A DNA stretch of 64,000 nt from Theobroma cacao (lineage: Eukaryota; Streptophyta; Magnoliopsida; Malvales; Malvaceae), in assembly GCF_000208745.1 (NCBI RefSeq), contig NC_030858.1, forward strand, positions 18,517,728 to 18,581,727, written 5' to 3'. Below are positions 1-10,974 of the stretch, in pieces (the first letter of the stretch is position 1; the number at the start of each line of letters is the position of its first letter). The notes beneath the pieces were generated by a model, which was not told where the DNA came from, made no database searches, and saw only the letters and a program-made list of their open reading frames with translations. A program made the translations under genes and the position numbers.

Positions 1-575
1 TAAGCTTGACACATGGCATTTTCTTATTGGTCCATTTTTAAAATTTTAAAAATTTAAACATTTTATCTCCACCACATGATTAGTCAAGGGTCAAAGATGA
101 AGATAAAGGAAGACCATGTGCTGGAAAAAATGTCCTGATGGTGGAAAATTACAATTTTGCCCCTGGCGTGGCAAAATTACCATTTTACCCTTTTACTCCA
201 AATTATACCGAAATTAAAATTATTCACTTCTAAGCCTCAAATCATACTCCAATAAGTCAAATGGGGTCAAAAAAATCTTTTCTAAAATTTCCATTTTATC
301 CCAAAGTGGCAAATGACCATTTTACCCTTGGATAGTGAAAATTCTGATTCGACTCTAAATTGATCCTCAAACTCCGAATTACTATTTTGAGTCATCCTTG
401 GACTGTGATGATCTTAATCTCACCTTAAAATTCCTATTTGATCTAGTTCGAGGATTAAATCAACTTTGTTGTACCTCTAGGTACAATACCGACTTTTGTA
501 AATTTTTCAGGACTCTCCTAGCATGCAATCATGCTATCATCACATGTATGTCATGAATAGTATTTATAAGGTCGG
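1..575 (-). repeat. Gypsy (chromovirus-like) LTR remnant
   Basis: No coding potential. The order of short phrases (a CACATG..CTTATTGG block, repeated 'attttgccc/ttttaccc' phrases, 'ggtacaataccg') matches the LTR ends at about 33930-34647 and 38930-39630, but with much more divergence. Similarity fades near 520-575, where the Athila-type LTR begins. The minus orientation follows the better-preserved element at 32-39.6 kb. It is an older, truncated copy from a related family. Confidence 0.6.
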
Positions 576-1529
576 ACTTTACAAAGACTTTAACGAAAAG
601 ATATAAATAGGCCATTTTGACTGGTTTCATAGGATTGGACAGAAAGCAAATCTTCAAAGGAAAAACCATAAGCAAAAGAAGAAAGGAAGATCAAGGCTTA
701 AAAAGATGGAGAAATTTGTTTCTCTCTCTAGATTTGCTCTTCTTTCATTTTCTTTTGCTGCATTTATGGTTTTTTTCCTGTGGATGATATGTTTGCTGAG
801 AATATGATAAACTAAATAGCTTTTTCTAGGATTGTGCTTGATCTCTTCATGTAGTTTTGATATTTTAAGTCTCTTTTACTTTATTAATGGGTATTGTGTT
901 GTTTATTTCAAATCTATGCTTATTGCTTCTAATTGCTTGATCAACAATTAGATTGATTTGGGTTTCTAAATGCAACTTGACAAAGGGAGTTTAGAATAAA
1001 CCAAGGTTTGAATAGTATGTGTTCATTTCATTTAAAGGTTAGGTGATTTGATTAGTATTTATGATATAAATACCTAAATACCATATGTAGTCAAATTTAG
1101 AGCCTAAGTTTAGTGAACTTTCCTTAATTAATTTACATAGACATATGGAGAATTAATTATGAGAGGTATGTATACAAGTATCTTAACAGAGACTTGTAGA
1201 CAACTTTGGTTTGTAGGTTAGCACCAACCTATTAATTTAAGTATAAAGATAGAGATTAAATTCAAATGAAAGGTTGAGTAATTCCACAATCCTAAACCTT
1301 AATTAACAGATTCTCTAGTAATTTTTAGTATTAACTCCCTAGTTTAGCTTTGTTTCTTAAATTTTATTTTTAATTAATTTTCAAATTTGATTTACTTACA
1401 TAAGATTAGGGCGCCCAATTTTAGCACTTAGCAAGAATTTAGACACAATTCCTTGTGGAAACAATACTTTTCTTACTACTAGATTACTTGTGTCATGCGT
1501 GCACTTACGTGTGTGCAAAGTTAAGAACA
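576..1529 (+). repeat. Athila-like 5' LTR, 3' two-thirds only
   Basis: This aligns along its length with the 3' LTR at about 7840-8793: the shared 'atataaataggcca' TATA-like start, the 'tcttcaaaggaaaaa' leader, and the 'gcacttacgtgtgtg' end. It ends in ..gaaca at 1529, followed directly by a primer-binding-site-like sequence. The first 500 or so bases expected from the 3' LTR (starting TGATAACTCTA) are missing and replaced by the gypsy LTR remnant, so the element is 5'-truncated. Confidence 0.75.
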
Positions 1530-1547
1530 AGTTGCTGGTGTCGTTGC
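1530..1547 (+). other. Degenerate primer-binding site of the Athila-like element
   Basis: Directly after the LTR end comes 'gctggtgtcgttgcc', a damaged form of the TGGCGCCGTTGCC core usual for Athila/Tat-type plant gypsy elements (generally assigned to a tRNA-Asp primer). The remainder, 'ccgttgtagggaattg', lies 1.3 kb away at 2864, so the site has been split by the hAT-like insertion. Confidence 0.65.
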
Positions 1548-2862
1548 CAAAGGCGGAGCCTCCTTATGGAATTGGAGGGCCAAAATAAAATTTTTTACAT
1601 ACTATATAAATTTTTTAAAATTTTTCATGAATTTGCTTAATGGCCCCCCTACAATAATTTTTTATTTTATAATTAATACAAATAACAAACAACAAAATAA
1701 TTTCATATGCTTGATTTAGTTTTAATTTTTTTATTTTTTCTTTTAATTTATATTATTATTATTATTTATTTATTTATTTATTTCTATTCTATTTACTCAT
1801 ATGTTCTAAATCTCTACAGAGTTTCTTTCACAAATTTCTACGAACCATCAATCTTATTCTTTTTCTTTCTTTTTTATTATGTCATGTGGATTCTATCTTT
1901 TACTTGTCATGTTCTCCTTTTTTCTGTTATGTGGATTTTATTTTCTATGATTTTAATCTTTAAAAATAAATAAATTATTATGTAATTCTCAAATATAAGT
2001 TGCATTGTTGCTTAGAATTTCATCAATATATCATTTTTTATTCAAAAAAACCAATGCATTCTAGCATGTATGTTGCAAATTTTAGATAACAAGGATATAC
2101 ATACAAATTGATAGAATGAAATAATTATATTTCTTTCAATACAATTTTATTTACTATATATATTTTTAATGGCTCTCAAAATAATTTTTTATTTAATAAT
2201 TAGTTTTATTCTTCAAACTGTTTGATAAAATTATAGTCAATATGGTTAGCATATTGCTAGTTAAGCCTAACAAATAAATTCTAAACTAATATGTTAAGCT
2301 CATCAAATTTTAAAAAAAATAAAAATGAGTCTACTAATCCAAATCCATTAAATTTTAATATAAATCTAAGCCTATCATAACATATTATATCTTAGCAGTC
2401 CAACCTAATAACATATCATAATATATTATATCTCAATAGTTCAATCCAACAACCCAATATGTTAATTAGTAATTTAAGAGGCAAATAGAAAATAAAAGGA
2501 AAGCTATAACACACAAAGTAAAGAAGCAATTTATTTGAGTTTGAAAAATTGTTTTGCTATAACACACAAAGTAAAGAAGCAATTTATTTGAGTTTGAAAA
2601 ATTGTTTTCTCTTCCATTCTTGTGCACAAAGATTGTGCACAAAAAGTGAGAGAGACTCTTTTTAAAATTTCATTCAAGCATATGTATAAATAACAACATC
2701 ATTGTTGTTAATGGGCATTTTTTTTTGTGCATCCAATGTCTTTTGAATTTTATTTAATCTTTTAGATGAGTGATAATTGAATTATATATAAAGTTCGCTT
2801 TAACTGTTTAATGTATCTTTCTGTTTGGCCCCCCTTTTGAAAATGCTTTAGCTCTGCCCCTA
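1548..2862. mobile_element. Non-autonomous hAT-like element in the primer-binding site
   Basis: The ends form imperfect terminal inverted repeats: left 'caaaggcggagcc', right (reverse complement) 'taggggcagagct', both followed by 'ggggCCAAA'-like sequence (GGAGGGCCAAAA at the left, GGGGGGCCAAA at the right). The flanks 'gtcgttgc' (1540-1547) and 'accgttgt' (2863-2870) look like a decayed 8-bp target duplication, because both are copies of the CGTTG core of the primer-binding site. The interior is AT-rich without a transposase frame, and holds a TTA/TTTA microsatellite (about 1750-1790) and a perfect 53-bp tandem duplication. The 1.7-1.97 kb open frame is low-complexity and not credited as a gene. 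Confidence 0.65.
2503..2608. repeat. Perfect 53-bp tandem duplication
   Basis: Bases 2503-2555 are repeated without change at 2556-2608 (unit starts gctataacacac, ends attgtttt). The identity of the two units contrasts with the decay of the surrounding element. Confidence 0.95.
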
Positions 2863-2870
2863 ACCGTTGT

Positions 2871-5672
2871 AGGGAATTGTTTTTATTTTCTTTTGCTAAT
2901 ATTAATTCCATGCAAACTAGTCTTAATTCAAGCTCTATTTTCTTTATTTTCAAGTACTTTTAGTTGAGATGATGAATTATTATAACTATTAATCACCATT
3001 TGAACAATTTGTGCCTAAGAGGATTGCTAGTGATTATGAATTGGATGCAATCAGTGCTTTGACTATCCAAGTAGATGCTTAGTCTCAAAAAATTGACACT
3101 TAGGATGTTAATATTTTTCAAAGTCCTTTTGTGACATGCAAGCTTTGTGGAGATAGGCATTCAAGTGATTGTTGTCTAGCTTATTATGAATCAATGCAAT
3201 TTGATGGAAACTTCAATGGGCAGCAAAACAATTCATACCCCAACAGTTATAAATTGATAACTCTACTATATAGAGTTATTTTGACACATTTTGAGAGCTT
3301 AAGTAGCTAGGTCTTTGAGATTTTAGGTTTAAATTTGAGTAATTTAAGTGTTTTTTAGTTAAGTTAGATTACATGTTTTTCATAGTAGTTATTACTGATT
3401 TTTCTTATTACTTTTGTAGGAAATTTCATGAAAAGGCTCAATTGATAAAAATCCATGCAAGTATGGTGATGACTTTGTTCATATATGTTGTAGTAATTGG
3501 AGAATAACTTGAGCTACAGAAATCCAATTGATGCATTTGTTGATACATTAGAACATTAAGAAAAAGGGCTTCAACTTTGATGTTTACCACTTTTCACCAG
3601 TTCCAATTCAAACATGGGCAAAATCTTTGTCGAAGTCGGAGCACTATAGCAGTTTGCATGGACTAAACATGATGCAGTACATTGAGCATAACTTTCATGA
3701 TAGAAGTCCAATTGATATGATTCTTAATCCTTGAAATGAGAAGACTTAGGGGTACATCTTTTATGTTCACCACTTTGCCTAGTGTGGCCTCGAAGAAAGA
3801 GAAAATTGCATCACAAGATGTAGTAGTGCAGTAGAGACAACATAAAAGAGGAGCACCATAGTGCCACCCGACAATAAGGCACCGCAACACCCGACGAGTT
3901 ACCAAAAATCTATTTTTGATGAGATTTTGGAAACTATGGCTTTTGGAGCCTATTTAAAGTGCCTTTTTTAGAGGTTTTAAAAGGGAAAAGGTAGCAAGCA
4001 ATTTCTCTAGAGAAAAATAGTAAAAAAAAGTAAGAAAGTAAGAGAATTTAAGGGAAAATCAAGATCACAAAGCTTCAATTATTAGTTTTCTTTCTTTACT
4101 TTTATGTTTTTCTTTTATTTTTTTGGATTAATGACTAATTTTATTTAGATGAAGTTTTTATTGGATATTATGAGCTAAATTATCTTTCTAAGATTATGGT
4201 GGATTTCAACATGTAATTTGAATACTTGTTTCTCTTTAATTCACTATGAATGGGTATAGTTTTGATTATTCAAATTTGCTCTTAATGTTTTTGATTGTTC
4301 GGCCAACAATTAACTGACTTGTAAATCTAATTGAGACTTAATATGAATTTTAGATTAGCCTAAATTTGAATAGTGTATGTTCACATCACTAGGTGATCTG
4401 ATTTGCAATTCAAGTAGATAAATGTCAATTGCCATACATAGCCAAATTAGAACACTAGCTTAATGAAGTTAATTTAATTGATTCCTATAGACATATAATG
4501 AAATAATTAAGTTAGGTATTTATACAAGCATCTCGACGAAGACTTGTACATAGTTTTGGATTATAGGTTAGTAAAGCCACCTATGAATGTAAATAACAGG
4601 AAAAGCTAGTATCAAATGAAGTGTTAAATGAACCCATGATCCTAGGCCTTAATATATTGCCTTTCTCAAGTGAATTTTTAGTTTTTGTTAATTAATTTAG
4701 TGTTTACTTTAATTTAGTTTTAATTAATTTTCTAAAACATCAAGTTACTTGAATAAGGTTAATTTGTCATAATTTAAGTACTTAGTGAAGAATTATGAGC
4801 AAACCCTTGTGGGATAAGATTCCAGGCTTATTGTCTATATTACTTGTTGGATATGTATACTTGTGAGTATTAAAATTGGCAACATAACTCAAGGTGGAAT
4901 CACTTAAATTTTCATGTAGTAATGATCAGGGTCCTACGTATTCATCACAGCCTGTTTTCTGTAATAGTTTTCAGTCACAAGTTAAAGCCTCTATACTTGA
5001 GAATAAGCTAACTTTGGAAGAGATGTTTATGTAACATATGGCAAATATGAATCCAGTCATTCAAAGTAACAAAGCTTCATTAAGAAATATTGAGACACAA
5101 GTGAATCAACTTATTAATGACATCAACAATAGGGTTCAAAAAACTTTACTAGATGAAACTGATTTTAATCCTAGAAGAGAAGAATATGGTAAGCATTTTG
5201 ATGAGGTAAACATCAAGAATGTGGTAAATGATGGAGATAAGGCAAATCAAAAGAACACTTCCAGCAAGCAAGTTCAAGATGAAAAAGTTAAGTAAGATGA
5301 GGAAGTATCTACACCACCACAAGTCAATCCATATGTGCCTCTCATTCCCCTTTTAGATACAATTGATGAGTTACCTTAAGAGGTTGTTGATATGGAAAAT
5401 CCAAAGAAACTCATTGAAGCTTGTTTGGTTCAATATGCAACAACAAAGGACAAGAATAAAGAACTCACAAATGGCACACATATTTTGATGGCTATACCAA
5501 AAGTGCATTATTCAAGAAGAACTCAATTTGAAATTTTGGGTAAAAGTCAGCTTATTCCACCACCTTGGGTTGAGCAAACACCAAATCTTGAGTTAAAGCC
5601 ACTACAATCTCATTTTAAGAGGAGGCTACTTTTACACCTCAAGCTTTTTCCTTGCAAAATCAAACCCCCTTA
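2871..5672 (+). pseudogene. Athila-like gag and pre-RT remnant, split by a solo LTR
   Basis: Translated in pieces, the region shows a plant Ty3/gypsy (Athila/Tat-type) Gag. A degenerate zinc knuckle (CKLCGDRHSSDCC) lies near 3140-3175, and an asparagine/serine-rich linker follows near 3220. After the inserted LTR (3255-4884) come a SNDQGP segment and the conserved 'ASLRNIETQVNQL' heptad-like block near 5070-5115. A stop falls at 5035-5037. From about 5390 the sequence matches the segment that normally precedes reverse transcriptase (ELKPLQSHF near 5590). Protease, RT, RNase H and most of integrase are absent, so an internal deletion removed most of pol. The gag frame continues across the LTR once the insert and one duplication copy are removed. 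Non-functional. Confidence 0.75.
3255..4884 (+). mobile_element. Solo LTR inserted in Athila-like gag
   Basis: It begins TGATAACTCTA and ends GGCAACA, the same termini as the Athila-like LTR at 7297. It is flanked by 'taaat' (3250-3254) and 'taact' (4885-4889), a 5-bp target duplication with one change. Internal phrases (tccaattgat..., 'gatgtttaccac', 'aatttgaatacttgtttc', 'ggcctta') line up with 7297-8793, but with clear divergence, so this is a separate insertion from a related family. No internal domain is present, which is the expected product of LTR-LTR recombination. Confidence 0.85.
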
Positions 5673-7296
5673 AACAGTGAATGAATACCTCAACCAAAGT
5701 CAAGTTATTGACTATGAAGATGTGCTTTTTGGGAGGTAACCAAGTTTTTGAAACTCTTAATTTATTTATTTGAAGTTATTTTTAAAAAATTTTTCTATTA
5801 ATTGTTTTGTTTTTTTTTATTTAGATTTTTTTCACCTTAATGGATCTTCCCAACAACTATGGATATAATGAAGAGGAAGATGAAGATGAAGATTAGAGGA
5901 TCTCTGCTCAGTATTCTTGACTTTTTTTCTTTACTTTTTAACATTGAGGACAATGTTAGATTTAAGCGTTGGGGGTAAGACGAGTTTAAGCTTTAAACTT
6001 TGCTTTTTGTTTTTGCATTTCATGTTTTTAAGCTTCAAGTTAGTTAAGCTTGTTAATTTTCAATCTTTTTTTTTAAGAAAATGTTGACTAAGAAAAGTTG
6101 CATCAATTGCTTTGATTTACTTATCCAATAAGAAAAATAGTTCTCTTGTTATCTTGTGCTCCGAGTAAACGTAAATATTGTTTGAGTATTATGTTGAACT
6201 TTGTTGTTGAGCATCATTGTAGAATGTAAATTCCACCATATTAAGCACATGTCTTTTGCTTGGAATAATTGTGTTCATTTTGAGAATGTTTATGTAAGTG
6301 TAAATTTTTTAATAAAGCCTTGAGTTCTAGAATTTGTTTTAATTTCTCTCAAGGCGAAATCCTAAGCTACACTTAGTTAGGGAAATGACTTAGGCCATCT
6401 TTGGATCATTTGAACTTTTTAAGCTTATTGTGCTATACTTTATCCTCAGCTACCCCTTTTAAGCTTAATTTTTTCTTTTCTTTGATTAAACACTTAATAT
6501 ATAACGTTAGCTTATAAATAAATTTCCACGTTAACACCCATCACTCTTAAGTACATAGATCATTTTAGGAGTGTAATTGAGCTAAGTAATAAAAAAAGGT
6601 AGAAAAGGTAAAATTTGTGGAAAAATTCAAAATTCTGTGAAAATGTTCACCCCATTATCTTCCACAAAAAGAAATAAGTTTTGAGTGTTAAATTGTGAAT
6701 AAAAGAAAAAAAAAGAAGAAAAAAAGAAAAAGATAAAAAAAATAGAATAAAGTGTTTGATGAATGAAAAAGAGTGAAGAAAAAGAAGAAAAAGGGTGGCT
6801 AGGACAAGTGAAGAACAAAGCTCATTATAGGTCCTAGAATAATTATGTGCTTAGGGTGATTTGAGCCATATATTATCCTATATCCTACCTTGAGCCTATC
6901 CATACATTAGAAGCTTGATAAAGTCCTAAGGATCCTTGAGTAAGTGTTAGTCTACATTAGTGGACAGAGAGATGAAAAGCAAACATTTGAAACTCTTGAC
7001 TAATTTGAATTTTGCATAAACATAAACCTATCCGAATAGCATGATATTCATTATAAGAGACTGCACACACACATGGGAATCCATTTAAAAATGTGCTTAC
7101 AATTGAGTTAAAATGTAAACTTGAATAATATTTATGATTTTCTTTGAGTTATGGAAATAAGATAACTTATAGGGAAATTAAAGGTGAATGTTGATTTGGT
7201 GCAACCGATTTATAGTTAAATGTTTTCATCTTTTATGTTTCTTTCTATTGTTTTAAGGTTTTGCTTGAAGACTAGCAAAATATCAAGTTTAGGGTG
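5673..7296 (+). mobile_element. Athila-like 3' untranslated region with two purine-rich tracts
   Basis: This starts in the tail of the polyprotein ('attgactatgaagatgtgct', close to the sequence at 50338), followed by an 'acattgaggacaatgt' block and 'aagcgttgggggtaag' near 5940-5978. The same pair occurs at 50593-50627 in a second fragment and is typical of the 3' region of these elements. The rest is non-coding. Just before the 3' LTR is 'aagtttagggtg' (7285-7296), the likely polypurine tract. The frames at 6627-6818 fall in an A-rich run and are not genes. Confidence 0.7.
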
Positions 7297-8793
7297 TGAT
7301 AACTCTATTATATAGAGTTATCTTGTCATATTTCGAGTGATAAAATGGCTAAGTTTTTGAGTGTAGTCAAAGTTTTAAGTAGTTTTCTTCATTTTTCTTT
7401 AATTAGTTAATGCATGATTGAGTTAGTTTACTTCAAGTTATTTTAGTTCATTTGTATAGTAAAAATACCTATTTTTAGCTATAGATGATTTAGTTCCTAT
7501 GTTTTTAAGGTCCTTAAAAGAGAATGAGTCAAGTGGCAAGGAATTGTACAAATTGGCTAAGTGTAGACTTCATCAAATATGATGCGGTATTTTAGAAATT
7601 ACTTAAGCTACAGAAGTCCAATCAATGTGATTCTTGAACCATTGGAAAGATAAGAGGAAGAGCTATAAATTTGATGTTTATCACTTTAACTAGTTCTGAT
7701 CAGAATGTGTTCAAAATCATGTTAGAAGTAGCCAGACTGCTGTGGTTCTACGTTAGGCAGCTTGAAGAGCCAAGAATACATGTCCCCCACACCAATCAAT
7801 AAGTTTGGGAATTTTAAAATTTGCATTTCCCGATATTTTACTCTAACACTTTAAAGGAAGGATATAAATAGGCCATTTTGACTGGGCTCAAAGGTTGGAA
7901 AGATAATAGCTCTTCAAAGGAAAAAGAACCATAAACAAAATAAGAAAGGAAGATCAAGGTTCAAAAAGTTAGAGAAATTTGTTTCTATCTCTAGATTTGT
8001 TCTTCTCTCACTTTCTTTTGCTGTATTTATGGTTTTTTTCCTATGGATGATGCTTGCTGAAAATATGATGAACTAAATAACTTGTTCTAGGATAGATTTT
8101 AATCTCTTCATGTAAATTGGATATTTTAACTATCTTTTACTTATTATTAATGGGCATTGTGTTGTTTATTTCAAATCTATGCTTATTGTTTCTAATTGCT
8201 TGATCAACAATTATATTGATTTGGGTCTCTAAATGCAACTTGATGAAAGGAGTTTAGAATAAACCAAGGGTTTAAATAGCATGTGTTCATTTCACTTAGA
8301 GCTTAGGTGATTTGATTAGTATGTATGACAGAATATACCTAAATATCATATGCAGCCAAATTTAGAGCCTAAGTTTAGTGAACCTTTCTTAATTAATTTG
8401 CATAGACATATAGAGAATTAATTATGAGAGATATGTTTATAAGCATCTCGACAGAGATTTGTAGATAACTTTGGACTATAGGCTAGCAACCAACTCATTA
8501 ATTTAAGTATAAAGAGAGAGATTTAATTCAAATGAAAGGTTGAGTAATTCCACAATCCTAGGCCCTAATTAACTGATTCTCTAGTAATTTTAAGCATTAA
8601 CTCCCTAGTTTAGCTTTATTTCTTAAATTTTATTTTTAATTAATTTCAAATTTGATTTACTTGGGTAAGATTAGAGTGCCCAATTTTAGTACTTAGCAAG
8701 AATTTAGATACAATTCTCTGTAGAGACAATACTTTTTTTACTGCTATATTACTTGTGCAATACGTGCACTTGCGTGTGTGTAAAGTTAGCAAA
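7297..8793 (+). repeat. Athila-like 3' LTR
   Basis: It starts TGATAACTCTA directly after a purine tract, with an inverted 'aactcta..tagagtt' start shared with the solo LTR at 3255. It carries a TATA-like 'gatataaatagg' at 7861 and ends about 'gtaaagttagcaaa' near 8793. Its last 940 bases pair with 576-1529. The exact last base is uncertain because the terminal CA is degraded. Confidence 0.75.
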
Positions 8794-8916
8794 AAGCATA
8801 TACGAGGAAGGGGAACAAGCTAAATGGAAGAGTGCTTGTCAAATACACTTTCAAAATAACGAAATTATAGCAATTTCAAATGAATCCAAAGTCATCTTTT
8901 TAAACATATCAAATAT

Positions 8917-9146
8917 TTCAAAGATTTCCAAAGTCTGCTTGTTGCGGTTGTATAAAATATCTCAAAATTTTCAAAGTTCGCTTTTGCAAGCGTATCAAGT
9001 ATTTCAAAGATCTCTAAGTCCACTTTTGTAAGCATATAAAAAATCTCAAAATTCTCAAAGTTGGCTTTTGCAAGCATATCAAATATTTCAAAATGCTCAA
9101 AGTCCTCTTTTGCAAGCGTATCAAGTATTTCAAAGATTTGCATGTC
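8917..9146. repeat. 42-bp minisatellite, about 5.4 copies
   Basis: Units start at 8917 (44 bp), 8961, 9003, 9045 and 9087 (42 bp each), plus a partial unit at 9129. The core is 'caaagt..gcttttgcaagc' followed by 'tatcaa/gtat'. Because 42 is a multiple of three, the array stays open on both strands and makes a spurious minus-strand frame of 14-residue repeats. No evidence supports expression. Confidence 0.9.
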
Positions 9147-9463
9147 ATGTCTCAAACAAAATCGAATATTCAAGTAATCTCAAAGCTTCTTTCCAAACAA
9201 ATACAAATTTGTTCAAAATGTTTTACACAAAAAGTAGTTGAAAACTGATACATAATCTTTGAAATGAAGTTATACTTTACTCTTTATAAATCTCTTCACA
9301 TATATCAAATGAAAACGAGTATTTTAATTGATTTTTAAAATGTTTGAAGTGGAAAACGAAGTATACAAAAGTTTAGTTCTAAAACAAATTCATTATTTTT
9401 AGAAAATCCTGTAAAGACTTTTTAAGTTTAAAGATAAGCCTAACATAATTAGAACGAAATAAT

Positions 9464-9660
9464 CAAAGTCCAAACATCAACCAAACAAATATCCAAAGTC
9501 CAAATCTAATGTATCAAGTCCAAACATCAACCAAACAAATATCCATAATCCAAATCAAATGTATCAAGTCCAAACATCGAAGCCAAACAAATATCCAAAT
9601 CCAAATCAAATGTATTAAGTTCAAACATCAAAGCCAAGCAAATATCCAAAGTCCAAATTG
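9464..9660. repeat. 50-bp minisatellite, about 4 copies
   Basis: Units begin near 9464, 9515, 9565 and 9616, each holding 'tccaaacatc', 'ccaaacaaatatcca' and 'aatgtat'. Divergence is a few bases per unit, with one- to three-base indels. Confidence 0.9.
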
Positions 9661-9690
9661 TTTATGTTAAACATCATTTCAAATAGACTG

Positions 9691-9750
9691 CAAAGTGCTA
9701 GATAGCATGGACAATTAAAACAAAGTGCTAGATAGCATGGACAATTAAAA
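9691..9750. repeat. Perfect 30-bp tandem duplication
   Basis: Bases 9691-9720 (caaagtgctagatagcatgg...) are repeated exactly at 9721-9750. Confidence 0.95.
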
Positions 9751-10108
9751 CAAAGTGTGCCGTAGTACGAAAGTGGTTTGGAACTTAGTCATTGACCATA
9801 TAACAAAGGGGTTGAATTCCGTTAGCTACCAACCAAAACTAAGCATTGTGCACAATGGCTAGCCGTTATTGTCGCTAATTATAAGTCTATACCTTAAGTA
9901 GGCTTCACTAAAACATTTTTACAAATTTTCAAATATTTAATGTTTGTTTCCAACGAAAGGATGAATGTAGTCACCATCCAAGATCAAAGGGGTCAAAACA
10001 AAACTAAATCAAAGTATCCAAAAGTCCATTTTTAAATAAAGGGTGAATCTAATCACCAACCAAATCAAAGATCAAAACAAAATCGAATCGAAGTCATCAA
10101 TCATACCA

Positions 10109-10117
10109 ATATCTCAA
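10109..10117. repeat. MULE target-site duplication, left copy
   Basis: ATATCTCAA, identical to 30535-30543. Nine bases is the usual target duplication length of Mutator-like elements. Confidence 0.85.
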
Positions 10118-10205
10118 GGGTCCTTTTCAAAAATACCCCTCATGCATAAAGTGTTTTTCAAAATAATTCTCCCCATAATTTTAACTATTTTTAACCAAAA
10201 GAAAT
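10118..10205 (+). repeat. MULE left terminal inverted repeat
   Basis: By eye it aligns at about two-thirds identity with the reverse complement of 30450-30534. The inner part ('ataattttaactattttt' against 'ataattttaattgtcttt') is the best conserved. Confidence 0.7.
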
Positions 10206-10616
10206 TAATTTTGAAAAAATTTACCCTTAATGAAACCGACCCATAATTTGGGTTCGTGTCTCAACTCGACCCATATGTTTGGGTCAAGTTTTTAACCCTT
10301 GTAACTCTGAAGCTTTCCTTGATAGACCATTCATCTTCAAAGCATCCTTGCTAGAGCATTCCTCGCTAGGCCAAATTTTGAGCATTTTGAGTAGCGATAA
10401 AAGCATTTTGGAGTGGTTTGAGCATAAAGGTAGGTATATTAGAGAACTGAGAAAAAGTTCACATTTCATGCATTAAGTTAATTACCATAAAATTGCATAT
10501 ATTTTTAACCATATGTAGAAAGGTAAGCATATTTTTCATATTCTTCATATTCATGTTGTTTGAAATTGTTGAATTTATATTTGAATTCGGTAGTGTTGGT
10601 GGTTTTTGCCTCGAAC
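10206..10616 (+). promoter_or_regulatory. MULE left arm: possible promoter and leader exon
   Basis: Non-coding on inspection. It holds a 'gggttcgtgtctcaactcga' block and ends in a good splice-donor-like 'gcataaag|gtaggtat' near 10425-10437. The next strong acceptor-like site is 'ttttcggttgtag' at 21501-21513, directly before an ATG. I infer a leader exon joined to the DUF1985 gene; this is not proven. Frames at 10279-10476 on both strands overlap each other and look spurious. Confidence 0.35.
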
Positions 10617-10974
10617 ATTGACGGAGCATGAGTGACTGGTTTTAGGCATTGGGTTTAAGGGTTTTAAGCATTAGGTATAAGGGTTTTAGGCATTGCGTGA
10701 CTTAAGGTTTAAATGACTAGTTGATAAGGCATGCATGATGGGTTTTAAGCATTGGGTTTAAGGGTTTTAGGCATTGCATGACTTAGAGTTTGTGTGATTG
10801 ATTAATAGGGCATTGGTGACTGGTTGATAGTGCATTGCGTGATTGGTTGATAAGGCATTGGTGACTGGTTTTTATTGATTGCATGATTGGTTAATAGGGC
10901 ATTACATGACTGATTTTTAGGCATTTCATAACTAGCTTTTTGTCATTGCGTGACTGGTTTCTAGGACATTGCGT
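10617..10974 (+). repeat. GCATTGCRTGACT minisatellite, left arm, first part
   Basis: Irregular 17-25 bp units of the form (TTTTAGG)GCATTGCRTGACT(GGTT), more than a dozen copies. It is interrupted at 10974 by the copia element and resumes at 21161. The same unit recurs at 22999-23155 and, inverted, at 29647-30118. Confidence 0.9.

Larger units (their letters stand above)
8794..10108. repeat. Non-coding repeat interior with minisatellites (left half of the MULE target)
   Basis: No recognisable gene. The segment is A-rich and holds three tandem arrays (listed separately). It appears to join 30544 onward once the MULE is removed, because the 9-bp sequence ATATCTCAA occurs at both junctions. The joined sequence looks like the interior or LTR of an old retroelement, but I could not assign a family to this half. 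Confidence 0.5.

Noticed and set aside
1..575. Complete solo LTR
   Set aside because: Left end is outside the window and right end lacks a clear terminus or target duplication.
1455..1973. Two plus-strand frames of 61 and 88 codons
   Set aside because: The first crosses the LTR end, primer site and hAT end; the second is F/I/L/Y low-complexity from T-rich sequence. No domain.
8892..9173. Minus-strand 93-codon repeat protein
   Set aside because: Produced by a 42-bp minisatellite that is open in both directions; no start context or neighbouring exon.
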